Shown here one piece after another: positions 25,544 to 33,240 of a DNA stretch of 64,000 bases. Made by a program: the position numbers and the translations under genes. The first letter of the stretch is position 1; the number at the start of each line of letters is the position of its first letter. The DNA lies in contig CBDDPL010000004.1 of NCBI GenBank assembly GCA_965232285.1, positions 5,952,001 to 6,016,000 on the forward strand, read 5' to 3'. The stretch comes from Denitrobaculum sp965232285. Its GTDB lineage: Bacteria > Pseudomonadota > Alphaproteobacteria > Kiloniellales > Kiloniellaceae. A model generated the notes under the pieces. It was not told the origin of the DNA, searched no databases, and saw only the letters and a program-made list of their open reading frames with translations.

Positions 25544-26315
25544 CGGCCATCTCCTCTTCCGCGCCGCCGAAGGTCGAGCCGCCGCCCAGGTAGACCTCCT
25601 GCACCTTGGGGTCGGCGCGCACCTCGTCCACCGTGCCCTCGGCCAGGATCTCGCCCCGGTTCAGCACCAGGACCCGGTGCGCGTGGGCGAAGACCACGTC
25701 CATATCGTGCTCGGTGAAGAGCACACCGATCTTGCGGTCGCGCACGATGTCGGCGGTGAGCTGCATCAGGCCGACCCGTTCCTTCGGCGCCATGCCGGCG
25801 GTGGGCTCGTCCATCAGCAGCAGGCGCGGGCTGTGCGCCAGGGCGATGGCGAGCTCCAGGCGCTTCAGATCGCCGTAAGCCAGCACCGAGGCGGCGCGCC
25901 GGGCCTGATCCTGCATACCCACCAGCTCGAGCAGTTCGCCTGCCTCCTCCCGGTGCCGGCACGAGGCCGGAGGCCAGACCGAGAAAATGCCTCGGTGGTG
26001 GGAGATCAGGGCCATCTGCACGTTCTCCATCACCGTCATGGAGGCGTAGGTCGCCGTGATCTGAAAGGTCCGGCCCACGCCCAGGCGCCAGATCCTGCGC
26101 GGCGTCTGGCCGATCAGTTCCTGCCCGTTCAGCTTGACCGAGCCCCGGTCTGGGGTGAGCTGGCCGTAGAGCATATTGAAGCAGGTGGTCTTCCCGGCAC
26201 CGTTCGGCCCGATCAGGGCCAGCAGTTCGCCCTCCGACAGATCGAGGGAGACTTCGCTGACGGCCTTGACGCCGCCGAAGGACTTTGAGAGTTCGCGGAC
26301 TTCCAGGAAAGACAT
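25536..26315 (-). CDS. livG: Branched-chain-type ABC transporter ATPase (LivG-like)
   Basis: A 259-residue ABC ATPase starting MSFLEVRELSKSFGGVKAV. Walker A is LIGPNGAGKTTCFNML, and Walker B is RLLLMDEPTAGMAP followed by FTEHDMDVVF. The signature region reads LAYGDLKRLELAIALA, the LivG-type variant of LSGG. The ATG at 26315 has GGAGGAG upstream and shares one base with the permease stop (TGATG). Longer frames in this phase run through the permease gene and are not real. Confidence 0.9.
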   Translation of the reverse strand: MSFLEVRELSKSFGGVKAVSEVSLDLSEGELLALIGPNGAGKTTCFNMLYGQLTPDRGSVKLNGQELIGQTPRRIWRLGVGRTFQITATYASMTVMENVQMALISHHRGIFSVWPPASCRHREEAGELLELVGMQDQARRAASVLAYGDLKRLELAIALAHSPRLLLMDEPTAGMAPKERVGLMQLTADIVRDRKIGVLFTEHDMDVVFAHAHRVLVLNRGEILAEGTVDEVRADPKVQEVYLGGGSTFGGAEEEMADA

Positions 26316-28192
26316 CAGGCCGTCTCCTCCTTCGGGTCCGCCAGGGGATCGCTGTTTCCGCCGAAACGGGCTTTGACCCAGTGTCCGACACCGACCAGTC
26401 CATTGGGGAAGAGGATCACGATGGCGATGATCAGGAGACCCAGGCAGAGCCGCCAGTATTCGAAGCGCGCCAGCCAGTCCTGCAGCAGGGTGAAGGCCGT
26501 GCCGCCGACCAGCGGCCCGAAGAGTGACTGTACCCCGCCCAGGAAAACGATGATCAGCGCGTCGAAGGAGCGGGCGATCTCCAGCTCGGTCGGAAAGATG
26601 CTGCCCTTGGCGAAGACGAAGAGCGCGCCGGCCAGGCCCGACATCATGCCGGCGAAGATGAAGGCCGACCACTGGACCAGCCGCACGTTGATGCCGATGG
26701 CCTCGCTGCGCAGAGCGGAATCCCGGCTGCCGCGCAGGGCGTAACCGAACGGCGTGTAGGCCATGAAGAGGAGGGTGGCGATGCCACTCAGGCCGATCAC
26801 GAAGACCAGGTAGTAGTAGGCCGTGGTGCTGCTGGCCCATTCGCTCGGCCAGATGCCCAGGATGCCGTCGTCGCCGCCGGTGACCTCGATCCACTGAAAG
26901 GCGATGGACCAGACCACCTGTGCGAAGGCCAGGGTCAGCATCGCGAAGTAGACCCCGGAGAGCCGCACGCAGAACCAGCCGATGACCAGGGCCAGCAGGC
27001 CGGCCGCCAGCGGCGCCAGCAGCATGGCGAGCTCCATGGGCGTCTCGGCGTACTGCACCATCAGCGCGGCGGCATAGGCCCCGCCGCCGAAGGTGGCCGC
27101 GTGGCCGAAGGAGACCAGGCCGCCGAGGCCCAGGATGAAGTGCAGGCTGGTGGCGAAGAGGCAGGCGATGATCACGTCGGCCATCAGCACCTGCAGGAAG
27201 TTGCCGCCGAGCAGCGGCACCGCCGCGAGCGCCAGGGCGCAGGCGGCGAGCAGCAGCCAGAGCCGGCCCGAGAAGGCGCGCAGGGGCGCTTCGGGCGGTC
27301 CCTGGCTGCCGTGGCTGCCGACGATTTCCGGCCGGCCGAAGAGGCCCCAGGGCCGGAAGATCAGCACCACCGCCATGACCACGAACATCAGCACCAGGGT
27401 GCTCTGTGGAAGCAGTTGGACGCCGAAGACATTGAGCTCGGAGATGATCAGGGCGGCCACGAAGGCGCCGGGGATGGAGCCCATGCCGCCGATCACCACC
27501 ACCACGAAGACCGGCGCCAGGATATTGAAATCCATCAGCAGGTCGGCGCCGCCCTTGGGGAGCTGCGCCGCACCGCCGATACCGGCCAGGGCTGAACCCA
27601 GGAAGAAGACACCGCTGAAGAGCCAGGACTGGTTGACGCCCAGCGCGCCGACCATCTCCCGGTCCTGGGTCGCGGCGCGGACCAGGATGCCGGCCCGCGT
27701 CTTATTGAAGAGATACCAGAGCCCGCCCAGCACCAGGAAGGAAAGCACGATCAGCACTAGGTCGTACGCGGGCAGGAGTTGATCGCCGATCCGCACCACG
27801 CCCTCGAAGCCCGGCGCGCGCTTGCCGATCAGATCGTCCGGGCCCCAGATCAGCAGCGTGAGATCCTGGATCACCAGGATCACCCCGAAGGTCGCGACCA
27901 GTTGGAACAGCTCCGGCGATTTATAGATCGGCCGCAGCACGCCCAGCTCGACGATCAGTCCGATCAGCCCGACCGCGACGCCGGTCAGCAGGATGCTCGC
28001 CCAGAAGCCGATGAAGCCCGAGAGCACGGTCATCAGCGAATAGGCGATGTAGGCGCCCAGCATGTAGAAGGAGCCGTGCGAGAAGTTCACCACCCGGGTC
28101 ACCCCGAAGATGATCGAGAGGCCCGAGGCGACCAGGAACAGCGCGGCGGCATTCGCCAGGCCGGTCAGGATTTGAACGATGAAGAAGTCCAT
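26315..28192 (-). CDS. Fused LivH-LivM ABC permease
   Basis: A 625-residue protein joining both permeases of a Liv-type importer. Residues about 1-290 are LivH-like (ASGLSIIFGVTRVVNFSHGS, GLWYLFNKTRAGILVRAATQ) and about 310-600 are LivM-like (HFILGLGGLVSFGHAATFGG, FMAYTPFGYALRGSRDSALR). The linker of about 30 residues is at GRPEIVGSHGSQGPPEAP. LivH and LivM are usually separate genes, though fusions are known in proteobacteria. The binding protein gene lies 161 bp upstream. Confidence 0.92.
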   Translation of the reverse strand: MDFFIVQILTGLANAAALFLVASGLSIIFGVTRVVNFSHGSFYMLGAYIAYSLMTVLSGFIGFWASILLTGVAVGLIGLIVELGVLRPIYKSPELFQLVATFGVILVIQDLTLLIWGPDDLIGKRAPGFEGVVRIGDQLLPAYDLVLIVLSFLVLGGLWYLFNKTRAGILVRAATQDREMVGALGVNQSWLFSGVFFLGSALAGIGGAAQLPKGGADLLMDFNILAPVFVVVVIGGMGSIPGAFVAALIISELNVFGVQLLPQSTLVLMFVVMAVVLIFRPWGLFGRPEIVGSHGSQGPPEAPLRAFSGRLWLLLAACALALAAVPLLGGNFLQVLMADVIIACLFATSLHFILGLGGLVSFGHAATFGGGAYAAALMVQYAETPMELAMLLAPLAAGLLALVIGWFCVRLSGVYFAMLTLAFAQVVWSIAFQWIEVTGGDDGILGIWPSEWASSTTAYYYLVFVIGLSGIATLLFMAYTPFGYALRGSRDSALRSEAIGINVRLVQWSAFIFAGMMSGLAGALFVFAKGSIFPTELEIARSFDALIIVFLGGVQSLFGPLVGGTAFTLLQDWLARFEYWRLCLGLLIIAIVILFPNGLVGVGHWVKARFGGNSDPLADPKEETA

Positions 28193-28233
28193 CTGGTCTC
28201 GCTAGCTCCGGGTAACCCGAGCCACCCCCCGAT

Positions 28234-28269
28234 TTCTCGGATGCCTGTGACTTCTCGGACACCTGTGAC
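28234..28269. repeat. Two 18-bp tandem copies upstream of the permease gene
   Basis: TTCTCGGATGCCTGTGAC is followed directly by TTCTCGGACACCTGTGAC, with two differences. It lies in the gap between the binding protein and permease genes. It may be a small duplication with no function. Confidence 0.5.
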
Positions 28270-28303
28270 TTTTGTATGGCATTTCAGCGTATAGGAAGCG
28301 GCC

Positions 28304-28332
28304 TCCCGGCGGCGGATGGCCTGCCGCCGGGA
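28304..28332 (-). terminator. Hairpin after the binding-protein gene
   Basis: TCCCGGCGGC and GCCGCCGGGA form a perfect 10-bp stem with a 9-base loop, 22 bp after the binding protein stop. There is no T-tract. Such hairpins often protect the abundant binding-protein mRNA and reduce read-through to the permease genes. Confidence 0.5.
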
Positions 28333-28353
28333 TCGCCTCAACTGCCGCTTCGA

Positions 28354-29565
28354 TCAGTCCGTGGCCGGACGCAGCTTGCGGACTTCCGCGTCGGAAGGCA
28401 GGTAGTTCGCGCCCTCCCGGTATGCCCAGTCGATCATCTTGCCCTTGCCGTCCACGACCGTGGTGGTACCGACCCAGGCGCCCATAGTGGACTGATGGTC
28501 GATCTCACGGTAAGTGATTGGTCCGGAAGGCGTATCCAGGGTCAGGCCCTTCATGGCCTCGACCAGGGCTTCGGTCTCGGTGGAGCCGGCTTTCTTGATC
28601 GCCGCGGCGATGCTCAGCATGGTGTTGTAGCCGACGATCGAGCCGATGCGGGGGTAATCGTCCCAGCGCTTCTGGTAGGCTTCCACGAAGGCCTTATGAG
28701 CGGGCTCCTCGATGTCGTACCAGGGATAGCCGGTCACGACCCAGCCTTCCGGCGCCTCGTCTTTCAGCGGATCCAGATACTCCGGCTCGCCGGTCAGAAG
28801 GCCCAGCATCAGCCGGTCCTTGAACAACCCGCGCAGCGCGCCTTCGCGCACGAACTTGGCCAGATCGCCGCCGAAGGTCACGTTGTAGACCGCGTCAGGC
28901 TTGGCGGCTTCGAGCGCCTGTACTTCCGCGCCGGCGTCGATCTTGAAGAGGCCGGGCCACTGTTCGGTCACGAATTCCACGTCCGGGCGCTTCTCCATCA
29001 GCACTTTCTTGAAGGCTGCGACCGCGTCCTTGCCGTAGGCATAGTTGGGCGCGATGGTGGCCCAGCGCTTGGCCGGGTTCTTGGCCGCGATCTCCGCCAG
29101 CATGGCGGCCTGCATGTAGGTCGAAGGCCGCAGGCGGAAGGTGTAGCGGTTGCCCTTGCCCCAGACCAGGGCGTCGGCCAGCGGCTCAGCAGCCAGATAA
29201 AGCCGTTTCTTCTGCCCGGCGTAAGAGGCCAGGGCCAGGCCCACGTGGCTGAAGAGCGAGCCGGAGATCATCACGACCTCGTCGCTGGTGAAAAGTTCTT
29301 CCGCGATCTTGATGGCTTCGCCGGGCTTGCCCTGATCGTCGCGGGAGACCAGCTCCAGCTGCTTGCCGAGCACGCCGCCGGCGGCGTTGATGGTTTCGAC
29401 CGCCAGGACCGCGCCGTTCTTATAGGGGATCGTGTGGCCCGGCAGGCGCTTATAGCTGTTGATGTCACCGATCTTGATCGTGTCGGCCGCGGAGGCCAGA
29501 CCCGCGCCCAACACATTGGCGGCCAGTGCAACGGCGGCCGTCAAACCGATCATCTTCCTGTACAT
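28354..29565 (-). CDS. Liv-type ABC substrate-binding protein
   Basis: A 403-residue periplasmic binding protein with a Sec signal peptide (IGLTAAVALAANVLGAGLASA) and the type I fold of the LivK/amide-binding group: IKIGDINSYKRLPGHTIPYK at the start, INAAGGVLGKQLELVSRDDQ, and VAAFKKVLMEKRPDVEFV. It delivers substrate to the fused permease. It lies 52 bp downstream of the Rieske oxygenase gene, linking uptake to catabolism. Confidence 0.92.
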   Translation of the reverse strand: MYRKMIGLTAAVALAANVLGAGLASAADTIKIGDINSYKRLPGHTIPYKNGAVLAVETINAAGGVLGKQLELVSRDDQGKPGEAIKIAEELFTSDEVVMISGSLFSHVGLALASYAGQKKRLYLAAEPLADALVWGKGNRYTFRLRPSTYMQAAMLAEIAAKNPAKRWATIAPNYAYGKDAVAAFKKVLMEKRPDVEFVTEQWPGLFKIDAGAEVQALEAAKPDAVYNVTFGGDLAKFVREGALRGLFKDRLMLGLLTGEPEYLDPLKDEAPEGWVVTGYPWYDIEEPAHKAFVEAYQKRWDDYPRIGSIVGYNTMLSIAAAIKKAGSTETEALVEAMKGLTLDTPSGPITYREIDHQSTMGAWVGTTTVVDGKGKMIDWAYREGANYLPSDAEVRKLRPATD

Positions 29566-29617
29566 GCCTTCTCTCCTGTTCTGTCCGTTCTTGTTATTCT
29601 CTCTGTCGCCCGGCTTT

Positions 29618-30688
29618 TTACTGGGCGGCCGACTGCGAAGCGCCGTCTCCGGCTTTCGCGTCCGGTTCCTTCTCCGCGGCGATCATCTTGTCGACGATCC
29701 AGCGGTAAAAGTTCGGTCCCTTATCGATGGCGAGGCGGATCGGCCGGCGGCTGCGCGGCTTCAGCTCCTCTTCCTGGATCGCCTCCAGGATTTCCTTGTC
29801 CTCCGCGAAGGCGACCCGGAACATCTCGTCCATCTGCGTCGCGGCGCCTTCATCCTCCACCGCCGTGTTGCGCAGGTGCATCCAGCGGTCGATGGTGTAG
29901 GTCGCATTGACCGGGGTCATGAAGTGCAGGGCGAAGATCCGCACCCCTTCGTCCCGCCGGTCCTCCGGCAGTTCGAGTTCGGCGTCTGAACTGCCGAAAT
30001 CGATCGCCGCCACGCAAGGCGCGTGCAGGTAGTAGTAATGCCAGCGGTCGACATTGCCGCTGAAGCCGCCGAACTTCTGAAAGAATCCGATCGGCGGGGC
30101 GTTGCGGATCCAGCGCGAGGTGATGACCACGTCGCCGGCGCGTTCGGTTGCGACAGGCACATCCTCGCTGGCCGCGTTGCCCAGCGTGGTGGGGTGCACG
30201 AAGCTGACATGCGCCGGATCACAGAGGTTCTCGGCGACATTGAGATAGTTAGACTTCAGGTGCAGGGCATCGCCGTGATGCATCGACCATTTGGGATCGG
30301 TGAACTGCGGCAGATCGAAGATCTTGCTTTCGTCCGCCTGGTCCGCGTCCCCCATCCAGATCCAGACAATGCCGTGGCGTTCGTGGGTCGGATAGGCCCG
30401 CACGAAGGCGCTGTCCGGGATCCGTTCCTGCCCGGGAATGCGCACGCAGACCCCGTCGGCATCAAAGGTCATGCCGTGATAGCCGCATTGAATGCAGTCA
30501 TCCAGCAGTTTGCCTTTGGAGAGTGGCATCAAACGGTGCGGGCAGCGGTCTTCCAGCGCGGCCATGGAACCATCGGACTTGCGGTAGAGGACGATGTTCT
30601 CTTCCAGGATGGTCGCACGGGTGAGCGAATGGTCGAACTCGCTCGACCAGCCTGCGACGTACCAAGTGTTCCGAACGTATTCCATCAC
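29618..30688 (-). CDS. Rieske non-heme iron oxygenase, alpha subunit (VanA-like)
   Basis: A 356-residue ring-hydroxylating or O-/N-demethylating oxygenase. The Rieske cluster ligands are C49-x-H51 (DRCPHRL) and C68-x2-H71 (QCGYHG). The mononuclear iron site is NLCDPAHVSFVHPTTLG (Asp157, His160, His165). It most resembles single-component alpha subunits such as vanillate demethylase; no beta subunit is present. Electrons probably come from the ferredoxin encoded 76 bp upstream. The substrate is unknown. Confidence 0.92.
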   Translation of the reverse strand: MMEYVRNTWYVAGWSSEFDHSLTRATILEENIVLYRKSDGSMAALEDRCPHRLMPLSKGKLLDDCIQCGYHGMTFDADGVCVRIPGQERIPDSAFVRAYPTHERHGIVWIWMGDADQADESKIFDLPQFTDPKWSMHHGDALHLKSNYLNVAENLCDPAHVSFVHPTTLGNAASEDVPVATERAGDVVITSRWIRNAPPIGFFQKFGGFSGNVDRWHYYYLHAPCVAAIDFGSSDAELELPEDRRDEGVRIFALHFMTPVNATYTIDRWMHLRNTAVEDEGAATQMDEMFRVAFAEDKEILEAIQEEELKPRSRRPIRLAIDKGPNFYRWIVDKMIAAEKEPDAKAGDGASQSAAQ

Positions 30689-30764
30689 CTTACACTCCAG
30701 CGGTTACTGCCGCGCCGATGTAAAATGCGCCCGACCGGTCCTAATTAGGCCCGTCCTGATCAGG

Positions 30765-31085
30765 TCAATCCCAATCGGGTGCAATCACGACCTTTATGCC
30801 GTCCATATCCTCGTTCAGCGTGATCTGGCAGGACAGACGCGAGTTCTCCTGAACGTCGAAGGCCTCGTCCAGCATGTCCTGTTCTTCGTCTTCCGGTTTC
30901 TCCAGCTTGCCGTACCAGTCGTTGTCCACGTAGATGTGACAGGTCGCGCAGGCGCAACAACCGTCACATTCCGCCTTGATCCCCATATCGGCATCCCGCA
31001 GCACGCGCATGAGCACCTGGCCCGGCTTGGCGGTCAATTCATGGGACTGACCCTCACGGTCGATCACGGACACAATCATATTCAC
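30765..31085 (-). CDS. [2Fe-2S] ferredoxin, adrenodoxin type
   Basis: A 106-residue ferredoxin with cluster ligands C40-x5-C46-x2-C49 (AECDGCCACATCH) and C86 (SRLSCQI), and the acidic KPEDEEQDMLDEAFDV helix of the adrenodoxin/putidaredoxin group. It lies between the molybdenum hydroxylase operon and the Rieske oxygenase and is the likely electron donor to the latter. No ferredoxin reductase gene is present in the window. Confidence 0.9.
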   Translation of the reverse strand: MNMIVSVIDREGQSHELTAKPGQVLMRVLRDADMGIKAECDGCCACATCHIYVDNDWYGKLEKPEDEEQDMLDEAFDVQENSRLSCQITLNEDMDGIKVVIAPDWD

Positions 31086-31194
31086 CTCTTTGTTCTGGAG
31101 TTCGCCTCGAATTAAGCCATCTGTAATGCGGCATTTTGGCCGGTATGGCTATGCGTTTGTGAACTCCGGAACGTGAATCCCTTATCTTTTGAAC

Positions 31195-31779
31195 TTATCG
31201 CAAGCCGTCTTCCCCGACGGCATCTTTGGCTTCCAGGCCGCCGACCCGCGGCAGCGGCCGGCCGGAATCGGCCACCGATACCGCCACCATGATTTCATTG
31301 GCCCGGGGCGCATCCGGAATACGCACCTCGATGCCGTCGAAGTGCGAGCGGACATAGGCCGCATCCTTGTGTCCCAGCGGCACGTCCAGCGCCTGTCCGG
31401 GCCCGCCCATCTTCTTGGAGGAGGGCACCAGGGCCGCGCCTTTCTCGACCGCCTTGCGCAGCGGCGCGCCCAGGCGCGGGTGCAGAATGGCCGCGGCATG
31501 CTCCAACTCTCCGTTCTCACCAACCATGGCCGCCTTGCCGTAGCTCTCGGCCTGAGCCGCTTCGATGCCCAGCGCCGCGACGCAGGCATCGCCCAGCATG
31601 CCGCCCAACTCTGCACCGATTTCCATCAGTGGCTCCAGGTCCTCGACGTACTGACCGGCAAAAGGGTTTTCGATCACGGCGACGGCGACGGCCTTGCGCG
31701 TCGGCGGAGAGATCTCCCGGCCGATCTCCTTGTGGGTTTCCTCGACCGAAGTGAGGATCTTTCTGATCTTCGCGCTCAT
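31195..31779 (-). CDS. AA_synth (DUF1185) family protein, copy 2
   Basis: A 194-residue protein of the family named amino acid synthesis (PF06684): MSAKIRKILTSVEETHKEIG, AVAVIENPFAGQYVEDLEPL, GKAAMVGENGELEHAAAILH and the C-terminal ADSGRPLPRVGGLEA. Its biochemical activity is not established, and the family name should not be trusted. It overlaps the paralog upstream by 4 bp. Two different copies side by side suggest a heteromer or two related substrates. Confidence 0.88.
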   Translation of the reverse strand: MSAKIRKILTSVEETHKEIGREISPPTRKAVAVAVIENPFAGQYVEDLEPLMEIGAELGGMLGDACVAALGIEAAQAESYGKAAMVGENGELEHAAAILHPRLGAPLRKAVEKGAALVPSSKKMGGPGQALDVPLGHKDAAYVRSHFDGIEVRIPDAPRANEIMVAVSVADSGRPLPRVGGLEAKDAVGEDGLR

Positions 31780-32360
31780 CGCAGTCCGTCCTCTCCTTTG
31801 ATGTCGGCTGCCGCCAGGCCACCGACCCGATTGTGAATCCTGGCGCCCGTGGTCATGACCAGGGCCAAGAGCATTTCATCCTCGTGCGGCGCGTCCGGCA
31901 GTCCGAGCTCCATGGCATCGAAATGGCTGCGCACGTAGGAGGCATTGATGTGCGTGATGGGGATGTCGATCCGGCTGCCCATGCCTCCGACCTTCTTGGT
32001 CGAGGGCACGATGGCTTTCGAATCGCCCAGTCGCTCGCGCATGGAGTAGCCGCCGGGCACGTGCCAGAGCGCGCCGTGTTCCAGCTCGCCGCCGGTGCCG
32101 ACGATGGCGCCCTTGCCGAAGCCTTCCACCGTCTCCGGGTCGCCGCCAAGGGCCGCGATCAGGCGGTCGGCCATATCCAGACCCAGGGGCTTGAGATCCT
32201 CCATGAAGCCGGCGATCTCTTCGACGTAACCCCCGGCAAAGGGGTTGCGGATGACCGCCAAGGCTGCCGCGCGGCGCAGGGGGACGGCGGGGGCGGGCCC
32301 GAACTCGTGATAGATCGTCTCGACGGAGACGAGAGACTTGCGCAGCTCGACGTCAGGCAT
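31776..32360 (-). CDS. AA_synth (DUF1185) family protein, copy 1
   Basis: A 194-residue paralog of the next gene: LRKSLVSVETIYHEFG, ALAVIRNPFAGGYVEEIAGF, GKGAIVGTGGELEHGALWHV and HNRVGGLAAADIKGEDGLR. Length and motif order are the same, but the sequences are clearly diverged. It overlaps UPF0280 by 8 bp and the second copy by 4 bp, inside a six-gene translationally coupled run. Confidence 0.88.
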   Translation of the reverse strand: MPDVELRKSLVSVETIYHEFGPAPAVPLRRAAALAVIRNPFAGGYVEEIAGFMEDLKPLGLDMADRLIAALGGDPETVEGFGKGAIVGTGGELEHGALWHVPGGYSMRERLGDSKAIVPSTKKVGGMGSRIDIPITHINASYVRSHFDAMELGLPDAPHEDEMLLALVMTTGARIHNRVGGLAAADIKGEDGLR

Positions 32361-33240
32361 AGGCCGCTCTTTTCGTTTCTGGACTGTGAAGAAGGAGGGG
32401 GACGGTGCCGTCGCAAACCTCGACCTGGCCTTCCAGGGTGAGGACCGCCGCGTGGATCAGGCGCGCGCTTTGAAGCCGGCGTGCTTCCGCGAGGCCGTTG
32501 GACAGTGCCTGGCTGACGTCCTGGCGAGTCAAGTGACCCAGGCCGGTGGTGACCGCCCGTTCGCCGAGATCGCTGTCCGGATCTAATTCCTCTGCGGCCT
32601 GTCGCATGACTTCCGGGTGGCCCGGCAGATCGACCGCGTTGGCGATGATGGTCGCCGCCGCGTCCGCGTCCGCCGCACTGGCGGCCAGGACCGTCACGGA
32701 ATCGGCGATCCCGAGTGAGAGGCTGCGGCCATGACGGCCGCTGGTGGCGATGCCGCGCACCGGGTCCTCGGCGCGGAGTGTAAAGCGCCCATCGAGCTGC
32801 GGCTCATTGGGATTGGCGACCAGTCCGGTAGTAAAGGACTGTCCCGGCGCCAGATGAAGCGCGATGTCGCCGCCGTTGTTGATGTAGGCCCGCTCGATGT
32901 CGGCGGTGCGGACCATGGCAGCCAGTACCTCATCCGCGACCGAGCCTGCAACCCCCGCCATGGGCGTGATGAAATGCCTTGCAGCAAGCGGCTGGGTGGC
33001 CCGAAGCATGCGACCGGCGATCCGGCCTTTCAGGGAGGTGCTTCCGGTCGGGCGGCGTAAATCGGGCAGTTCCTCGACCAGCTCGAAAAGGACGGACTGA
33101 AAGCGTTCGGCGGCTGCTTCGAAGGCGCCTTCGCGCGCACCTGGCCCGCCCGCGGCCTCGATGACCAGATCAATCGGTCCGTGCTGCAGGTGCAAGCGCC
33201 CGTCCGGCAGGCGTGCCGCGATGGGAGAAGACCAGGTCAT
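32353..33240 (-). CDS. UPF0280 family protein
   Basis: A 295-residue protein with family-typical segments: ATQPLAARHFITPMAGVAGS, RAYINNGGDIALHL, GIATSGRHGRSLSLGIADSV and DADAAATIIANAVDLPGH. The family is related to ApbE flavin transferases (shared NNGGD-like and ADSVTV segments), and some members occur in methanogens; its activity is not proven. It overlaps the genes on both sides, so it is a fixed part of this operon. A role in attaching or handling a flavin cofactor is possible but only an inference. Confidence 0.88.
   Translation of the reverse strand: MTWSSPIAARLPDGRLHLQHGPIDLVIEAAGGPGAREGAFEAAAERFQSVLFELVEELPDLRRPTGSTSLKGRIAGRMLRATQPLAARHFITPMAGVAGSVADEVLAAMVRTADIERAYINNGGDIALHLAPGQSFTTGLVANPNEPQLDGRFTLRAEDPVRGIATSGRHGRSLSLGIADSVTVLAASAADADAAATIIANAVDLPGHPEVMRQAAEELDPDSDLGERAVTTGLGHLTRQDVSQALSNGLAEARRLQSARLIHAAVLTLEGQVEVCDGTVPLLLHSPETKRAAYA

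Noticed and set aside
28276..29910. 544-residue frame on the plus strand
   Set aside because: It is antisense to the ABC binding protein and Rieske genes, which both have clear motifs.
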